Of a DNA stretch of 64,000 nucleotides, positions 58,710 through 64,000 are shown in pieces. The number at the start of each line of letters is the position of its first letter. Position 1 is the stretch's first letter. Origin of the DNA: Vandiemenella viatica. Lineage: Eukaryota; Arthropoda; Insecta; Orthoptera; Morabidae. The stretch spans positions 105,025,447 through 105,089,446 of the forward strand of contig CM061920.1 in the NCBI GenBank assembly GCA_031002005.1, given 5' to 3'. The notes under the pieces are model-generated. The model did no database searches. It was not told the DNA's origin and worked only from the letters and a program-made list of their open reading frames with translations. A program made the translations under genes and the position numbers.

Positions 58710-59677
58710 ACTACAAGTTTCTAGACGGATGTTTGTAAATATAGCTTAAGGATCAATGTACATTTAGTTAGGTAATAGCATAGAGCATATGTTCAGAAAG
58801 TAAGAGTGTCAGTCTTAAGACACGTAATTGCCTAACAAGTTTAGCGCTAACGCAGCGAGAACCGGTAGCGACACTCAGCTGTATGGAATAGCAGCTGTGC
58901 CGACCGCCAGTTTTCCCTGAAAGATTGCAATCAGGGTTAACCGAGAAGCAGATAGCCTGAGCCGCAAGCTTAACGGGACAGCGCCTACTGGCAACAACAA
59001 AGCGGACAAAGTGGAAACAGCTGATTGCTTAATTTCACCGCTATGATGTCTTTGCTACGAGTGTAGAAATTTGGAAAGCATAATGTCGTTCATTTTGCGA
59101 GAACTGTCTTTCTTTTAAATTGTATGGGTAGTTATGTAAATTCACGGAGAGACTAAATTATGTAAATTCGCGGAGAGATTTTTTTCTTTTCCATTCGTTT
59201 TTCATGTTACGTGGTTTCGACATGCTTATGTCAACCTTTGATAACGGACATTCGGTGCATTATTTATTTTGTTGTTGATAAATCTAGCTTCAACACATGT
59301 GCTAGATTTGCATAGTCTGTTGTAAATAATTAATTGAGTTGTCTAGTTTTAATGATAATATGTTGTGCTTACGTCATCTTTTTTTTGTTGTTTATTGATT
59401 GAACAGATCTATTTTGTTGTTCATTTACATCTATGTACCTGTCAATGTTTATGACGTTTTACTTTGCATATTAGAATAAGACATTTCATTATGATTTATG
59501 TTAACCAGAGTCACGTGTCGTATTACATATTTAAAGAGGTCACATGTATGCGATAGTTTGAGTGAGCTGGAACCATGAAACTATAATGTAGGCAATGATT
59601 TTGATGCAACTGTAGGGTTACAATAGTTCAAATAAAATTATTGGCATAATTTTATTTTGATTGGGTGGCAGGTATAT
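58710..59677 (+). other. 3' non-coding region of gypsy-like element
   Basis: About 970 bases, T-rich, without an open frame of note and with no sign of an env gene. It contains a near-repeat, TATGTAAATTC-CGGAGAGA (about 59133-59178), and leads to the weak polypurine tract before the 3' LTR. Confidence 0.7.
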
Positions 59678-61075
59678 TGTGGTGTGACAGCGTCACCCAC
59701 AATGAATATAATCAAATCATTATTAATTATATTCATATTTCTTTTTTTTCCTTTTTATTATATTCAAGTTTATTAATTATTTAATCTTGGATCGTGTAAA
59801 TAAATTATAAATAATGAGGTTTGTCTGAGTAGGTTAAATGTATGTTTAAACCAGGGCGGCCGAAGGTATAGTTTATTATAAATTAATTTTTCTGTAAACG
59901 CATGGCTCAGAACGCTTAAATATTGAAGGCTAGAGACTGCCATTTCGGCCGTTGAGGGTGGAACAATGGAGAAGGCGAGGCGACTCGGTGGCGCCGGGCC
60001 AGCCCGGCTTGAGTCCCGTTCGAAATCGGACAACGACCTACCCCACCTTGCCGCTACCCCGAAGGCCAAGTAGGAAACGCGCGAAGGAGTCAGCGAATGT
60101 GACGCGTGATATTAAACACGTGACGACGGAAATGTGTAGCTAGCCAATCCCGAACATTTATTGGGGGCTACAATACTAATTCCATGGAGTTCTTTTACAT
60201 GTGGAGTGCAACTGGCCGAGGAAGAGGAAGGAGCCATCTTAGACATCACTTGGGTCCAAGACGAGCTGGTGAACAGACGTGTCAGCCGGCACGCCCTCTG
60301 ATGATCATTGTGGTTGATCATTTCTTGCTTTGGGAAAGCGAGATGTTGAGTGGCATGCTTGCCATTATTTGGAAGCTATGCTAATAACGCGGTCGTAGCC
60401 GCTTATTTAGCTTCCATTGCTGCAGTGGCATTGTGTTTGTCGCTCACCATCACGGCGATGATTCTATGGTAATGTACCAGAAACGACGGTCACTATTCAG
60501 TGGATTTTAACAGACTTATGAGCCCTTAAGCGACGCCTGGGTTAAGACTCTGCTCCCGTCACTTAAATTCTGAGCTAGCTGAATTTATATTTGGATTCAA
60601 TTTTTTTTTTAAGCATCTTGCTGTTTGTTAATTCAATTTTGATGCTTATCATTCACTTTATACGGCGCCCCCTGGGATTTTCCTTTGTACAGTAAAATGT
60701 TAGCTTCAATTTGATGGCCTGTGTTGCCATGTTATTTCAATGTTAACTTTGCTGTTTTTATTACTTGTTTGAGATATTTCATTCAGTTTTGTTTGCTTAC
60801 TCCGGCGAATTGTAAACGTCGGGTATTGCTTGTTTTTGCTAATCTAATTGTGTTTAACGTAACGTTAATTACTACCCGACCTTGTATGGCCATAAGACTC
60901 AATAAATGAGGTTTTATTTTGTGTCTGAAATTCATGGTTCTAGTTAGTAACCTATTAGATCCCCTTATAACATCATTACATTATTAAATGTTTTTCATTT
61001 TTCAGGAATTATATTATACTTTAATAATTCCCCCCTCCCTTTTTTTCTGAGCACCCAAAATTGTGTTTTAATACA
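59678..61075 (+). repeat. 3' LTR
   Basis: Matches the 5' LTR almost base for base. The clearest difference is a few extra bases near 60966-60982. It is preceded by a weak purine-rich tract (GGGTGGCAGG). The TSD TATG follows at 61076. Confidence 0.95.
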
Positions 61076-61079
61076 TATG

Positions 61080-61175
61080 CTGGTGGGCGTCCCGAAAAAC
61101 ACCAGAAATCGGTTTACTTGGTGTGTGCAGAATGGGGGACGTCACCTACCTGATTTGATCTTCAAAACTAAGTAA
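61080..61175 (+). pseudogene. Tc1/mariner-type transposase, C-terminal end
   Basis: Reads on directly from the codon broken at 53436, through NRFTWCVQNGGRHLPD, to a TAA at 61173-61175. Frame continuity across the 7.6-kb insertion shows that the LTR element landed in the transposase gene. Confidence 0.88.
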
Positions 61176-61652
61176 AATAAAACTTTATGTATGTGCCTAC
61201 ATTATAAAAAAACAAATAAAAATTTTCTGATTCATACAATGGGTTTTATTAAGTTTTGAGAAAAGGAAGTTATGCTGCCGCACCCTGTATAAAAAACAGT
61301 ATAGTGCAAGGAATATTGGTTATGAATGAGATTTTGAATGTTTGAAAGCGTTTGATTTGGTAAAAATGTTGCTGAATGCTTGTTTATATTTTCCATTTTC
61401 ACTTTAAACGTTTACTGACGATTTCCAGTAATTTTTGTTTTTATGTGTTTGTAATGTTTCTGTAATTTTTGCCAGGAAGATTCTATTTAACCATCAAATA
61501 CCTATCACTTCAAACCAGTAGAAAAACTGATGACAGCAAGCACATACTATGTGAAAATAATATATATGTAATATTGCATTTTCTTTAGATAAATGAATAA
61601 ATAATAGAATTAATTACCTGGTAAATTAATTTCTGTTCCCATTTCTACTCAC

Positions 61653-61750
61653 ATCTTCATTTTGACATTCCTCTGGTGGTATTGAGATAATTTTTGATCC
61701 CACAAAGGAGCTCTTTCTTGAACAAGAGCAACCATTTTGTCTATATCCAT
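61653..61750 (-). pseudogene. MADF-like DNA-binding protein, first exon only
   Basis: From an ATG at 61750 the minus strand is open for 32 codons, MDIDKMVALVQERAPLWDQ and onward, ending at a strong splice-donor-like GTGAGT (61652-61647). The pattern L(V/I)-x-ER-x-LWD is how MADF (Myb/SANT-like) domains start. In PIF/Harbinger elements a Myb/MADF protein assists the transposase. No further exon is visible before the Tc1/mariner insertion at 61288, and the left part (51587-52324) shows none either. It is probably a truncated gene of a non-autonomous copy. Confidence 0.5.
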
Positions 61751-61954
61751 CGCGCGAACTGTGTGTTCGCGCGAACAAATCCAAATAATTTTGGATCTCG
61801 TCGCCTTCGCCTATGTTCGCGCGACTCAAGCGCTCGCAGTGGACGGAGTCACATTAAGTTACCTTTATTTGGATTGGAGAGAATTCTTCGCGCGTATTCG
61901 CGTCTGTTCGCGCGAAGATTTTTCGCGCGAATATGCGTCCACTGGACGGCCAGC

Positions 61955-61975
61955 CCTACGCTACCGACGACGGCT
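61955..61975 (-). repeat. tRNA-derived SINE, family C, right part (split)
   Basis: CCTACGCTACCGACGACGG continues the SINE interrupted at 51586; compare CCCACGCTACCGAGGCCGG in the intact copy at about 46982-47000. The shared CCTA (51582-51585, 61955-61958) is the likely TSD of the transposon. Confidence 0.75.
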
Positions 61976-62524
61976 TATGAGCACTTTACGAACTTTACGT
62001 TTAGATCGTATTCGCGATATGATTCAGCCCATGTGGTGAGATAATATCAAGGAGATATGAAAAGTAGTTAGTGAAATTTGAGATACAGTTTGATAGTATG
62101 CTTAACGACACGTGATGTTTGTAGACACTACATATTGCATGGCAGACTATTCGACTGCCTGAAAATTCAGTATCAATTTCTATTGATGAAGACGATGAGA
62201 TGATTCCTTTTTCAATTATTTAAACAGTCTTCATAACATTTTTTTGCTAAAACAAATAAGTACTACATTAAACTGGAATCTCGGAGCATAGTTAAGGGAA
62301 TGACTGCATACAATGGACACGGATGTAGTTGCAAATGGGGACATTTCTCACGGGTTTAGTAATTTATACCACTTCATTATGCGTAGATTATATTGACTTT
62401 TAACATCCAAATCGTAATAGAGTAGAATAAAAACAGTAAAAAGTGTATTACTTTAATGATACTGTTATTTTATTTATTAAATATTATATTTGTACGCTGT
62501 TTTCGGTTTCCGTAGTATATATTT
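61976..62524. other. No feature recognised
   Basis: AT-rich DNA to the right of the nested block. Confidence 0.5.
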
Positions 62525-62722
62525 TTTTTAACTGCTTAACATCTCTTAACAGCGAGGTCTTTAGAGACGGGAAAGGATGGGGGGGAGGCAAGGAATGGGA
62601 AGGAATTCGGCCATGGCCTTTTGAAGGGAAGCATCCCGGCATTTGCTTCGAGTTATTTAGGAAACCATGGAAAACAGAAATCTGGATGCCCGGACGGGGA
62701 TTCCTCCCGAATACGAGGCCAC
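62525..62722 (-). repeat. tRNA-derived SINE, family A (head truncated)
   Basis: Reverse copy. T-rich end at 62521-62530, tail AGCGAGGTCTTTAGAGACGGG, core with GGCCATGGCC and AAACCATGGAAAAC, and linker GATGCCCGGACGGGG. The B box is lost by a short deletion (GGGATTCCTCCCG), and only GAGGCCACCG of the head remains. Confidence 0.85.
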
Positions 62723-63668
62723 CGTTGTATATCATCCCTTGATTTTGATGTGACCCTAAAGAATTAGTAATTGCAGCAATTTTTTTAATTTTCTTATCTA
62801 ATCTTTAAACATTGGTGATAGTCGCATTGTGAACTATATAATTAATAAAGCAATGTTTATTGCTGGGAATATATTTGTCAACTTTACGTTACCTCTCCTA
62901 GTAGTTCTATTACTATGTGTTCAGTGTAGTAACAATAATGGGTACTAAGGAAATGCTTGTAACTGTTTCTTTATACGTTTACTGTTGGCCCGCCGGCAAA
63001 TAACGATTATTTTGGGCAGTACTCTTACGTTACTACTAATTCAATTATTTTCGTCTTACAAAACATCCATCCACAAAATTAAAAAAAATATATCGAAGTA
63101 TCCACTGCGATAAAAATACGTAATAAAAGTGCAAACAATTACAATCAGGAACTATAACATTTACATTTAAATAGATAGTAATACATTAATCAAGAAATCT
63201 AAATTTTGTTGTAGCGGTGGTGTGTTACAGGGAATATTTTATTATAAAGTTAAGGGTTCTGGTGAATAGCAGCCATTGTACCCCAGGGAAGTGTAAGGTT
63301 CCCACCCAACCTTCTAATTAATTTCCGCCTACTTTATTAGTGATTTACTATCGGACCTCTTTGCCGAAGATTGACTTGCATTCTTTTCATCATTATCACC
63401 TAGTGACAGCGTCGGGGGGAGACAGTCACAAAGAAATGAAGTATGTGGATAATCATGAATCACACAATATTAAAATTGTATTCTGATCATTACATTCATA
63501 CACAGGTGTATAATTGAAATCGAAACACGATTAGGTATTCCATACAGTTCTCCTGATAGTAAACACAAGGCAATCATACACTTTCCCTTAAATGCTCTAT
63601 GTTTCTTACACCATAACTTCTAGTGAGAGTGAGCATTCAGTACAGAGAGAGAAAAAATTTATCTTGCA
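62723..63668. other. No feature recognised
   Basis: Non-coding-looking sequence; no repeat family identified. Confidence 0.5.
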
Positions 63669-63754
63669 TCATATAGACAGGCCGGCGGCGCAGACAGTCA
63701 TCACTACGATCACATCGTAAATTGAGCACAGATTGAACAACACATCGAGCAGAA

Positions 63755-63805
63755 CTGACCAAGACTGAGGACCCATGGTCTCATTGTGGGGCCTTATATA
63801 ATACT
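63755..63805 (-). promoter_or_regulatory. Possible pol II core promoter (TATA + initiator)
   Basis: On the minus strand, TATTATATAAGGC (TATA box about 63791-63802) is followed by CCTCAGTCTT, whose TCAGTC matches the arthropod initiator. The presumed start A is at 63766, 32-34 bases after the TATA start. The downstream 80 codons are open (63917-63669 frame), but no protein can be identified. If real, transcription runs leftward. It could equally belong to a repeat. Confidence 0.3.
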
Positions 63806-64000
63806 CGCCTAAAGGCATTCGGGTCGGCTGATCTTCTTCTGGGGGAAGTACTACCAACATTGGATTCTTACTTCCCCGTTGGCGGGAGGACCATCTCTGC
63901 CAAATGGAAGGGAACACAGAGTTCCACCGATACTACCCCACCCGATAGGTAACTTTTGTTTTGTTGGGTGGCTACTGTACCATCCTTATTCCCGGCAAAC

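Larger units (their letters stand above)
53437..61075 (+). mobile_element. Ty3/gypsy-like LTR retrotransposon, defective
   Basis: 7.64 kb, bounded by two LTRs of about 1.39 kb and a 4-bp TSD TATG (53433-53436 and 61076-61079). Order inside: primer-binding-site region, coiled-coil/gag, protease, RT start, then after a large deletion the pol C-terminus. That is the gag-PR-RT order of Ty3/gypsy-like elements, although without integrase the order of the missing part cannot be confirmed. No envelope gene is seen. The LTRs differ at only about ten positions by eye, implying a young insertion, yet the coding part is broken. Confidence 0.93.
52325..61288 (+). mobile_element. Tc1/mariner-type DNA transposon, split by an LTR retrotransposon
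   Basis: Terminal inverted repeats: GGGTGCGGCAGCATAACTTCC at 52328 and its exact complement ending at 61285, followed by TGTA as in TACAGGG-type mariner ends. Removing the LTR element and one TSD copy leaves about 1.32 kb, the usual Tc1/mariner size. The left outermost bases (CTGGGG instead of CAGGG) are slightly altered. It lies inside the Harbinger-like element. Confidence 0.92.
51587..61954. mobile_element. Harbinger-like DNA transposon, interrupted by nested elements
   Basis: Terminal inverted repeats: GCTGGCCGTCCAGTGGACGC at the left (51587) and its complement at the right (ending 61954), matching over about 30 bases with few differences. Subterminal TTCGCGCGAA-type repeats are dense at the right end (61750-61930). 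Only about 737 bases (left) and 666 bases (right) belong to it; the rest is inserted younger elements. No transposase frame is recognisable. A MADF-like first exon (61653-61750, minus) supports the PIF/Harbinger superfamily, whose members carry such a second gene. Probable TSD CCTA; PIF/Harbinger usually makes 3 bp, so the class call is tentative. Confidence 0.7.

Noticed and set aside
58710..59677. Envelope gene of an errantivirus-type element
   Set aside because: No open frame, signal peptide or membrane segment is visible between pol and the 3' LTR.

Overview
The window is eukaryotic, almost certainly insect, nuclear DNA. It is AT-rich, has no operons or dense coding, and is built largely from transposable elements of types typical of insect genomes: an I-like LINE, Ty3/gypsy-like and BEL/Pao-like LTR elements, Tc1/mariner and Harbinger-like DNA transposons, and several tRNA-derived SINE families. 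No convincing host protein-coding gene was found. A large repeat-rich genome such as that of a cockroach, termite or stick insect would fit, but the species cannot be read from the sequence. A run of exactly 1000 N (17357-18356) is a scaffold gap.

Layout. 1-19.8 kb is old non-coding DNA carrying a fold-back element with tRNA-like arms (1617-2615), scattered SINEs (about 5.9, 11.4, 13.0 and 13.5 kb) and a LINE 3' fragment (14.7-15.2 kb) that ends in a 34-bp perfect palindrome. 19798-26028 is a complete I-like LINE with two intact ORFs and a 12-bp target-site duplication (TSD). 26-36.7 kb holds more SINEs, a dead Tc1/mariner copy (28371-29517) and an inverted pair of tRNA-Ser-like SINEs (29954-30250 and 32994-33288). 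36711-38142 is a solo LTR with a 4-bp TSD. 38-45.8 kb is mostly unrecognised AT-rich sequence with one SINE.

45.8-50.4 kb contains a SINE with its TSD, a BEL/Pao-like deletion derivative (46502-49355, TSD CGGTT) that carries a SINE inside it, and another LINE 3' fragment. 51381-61975 is a four-level nest: an old SINE is split by a Harbinger-like DNA transposon, which is split by a Tc1/mariner transposon, whose transposase gene is split by a Ty3/gypsy-like LTR retrotransposon (53437-61075). The boundaries of the two inner insertions can be set to the base or nearly so.

How the parts relate. The only element that looks able to move itself is the I-like LINE. The gypsy-like copy has near-identical LTRs but a broken gag and a pol missing most of RT, all of RNase H and most of integrase, so it was probably copied in trans. 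The SINEs must depend on LINE machinery. Two SINE families with different heads and tails share one central block. The last few hundred bases contain a TATA box and initiator on the minus strand, the only hint of a host promoter.
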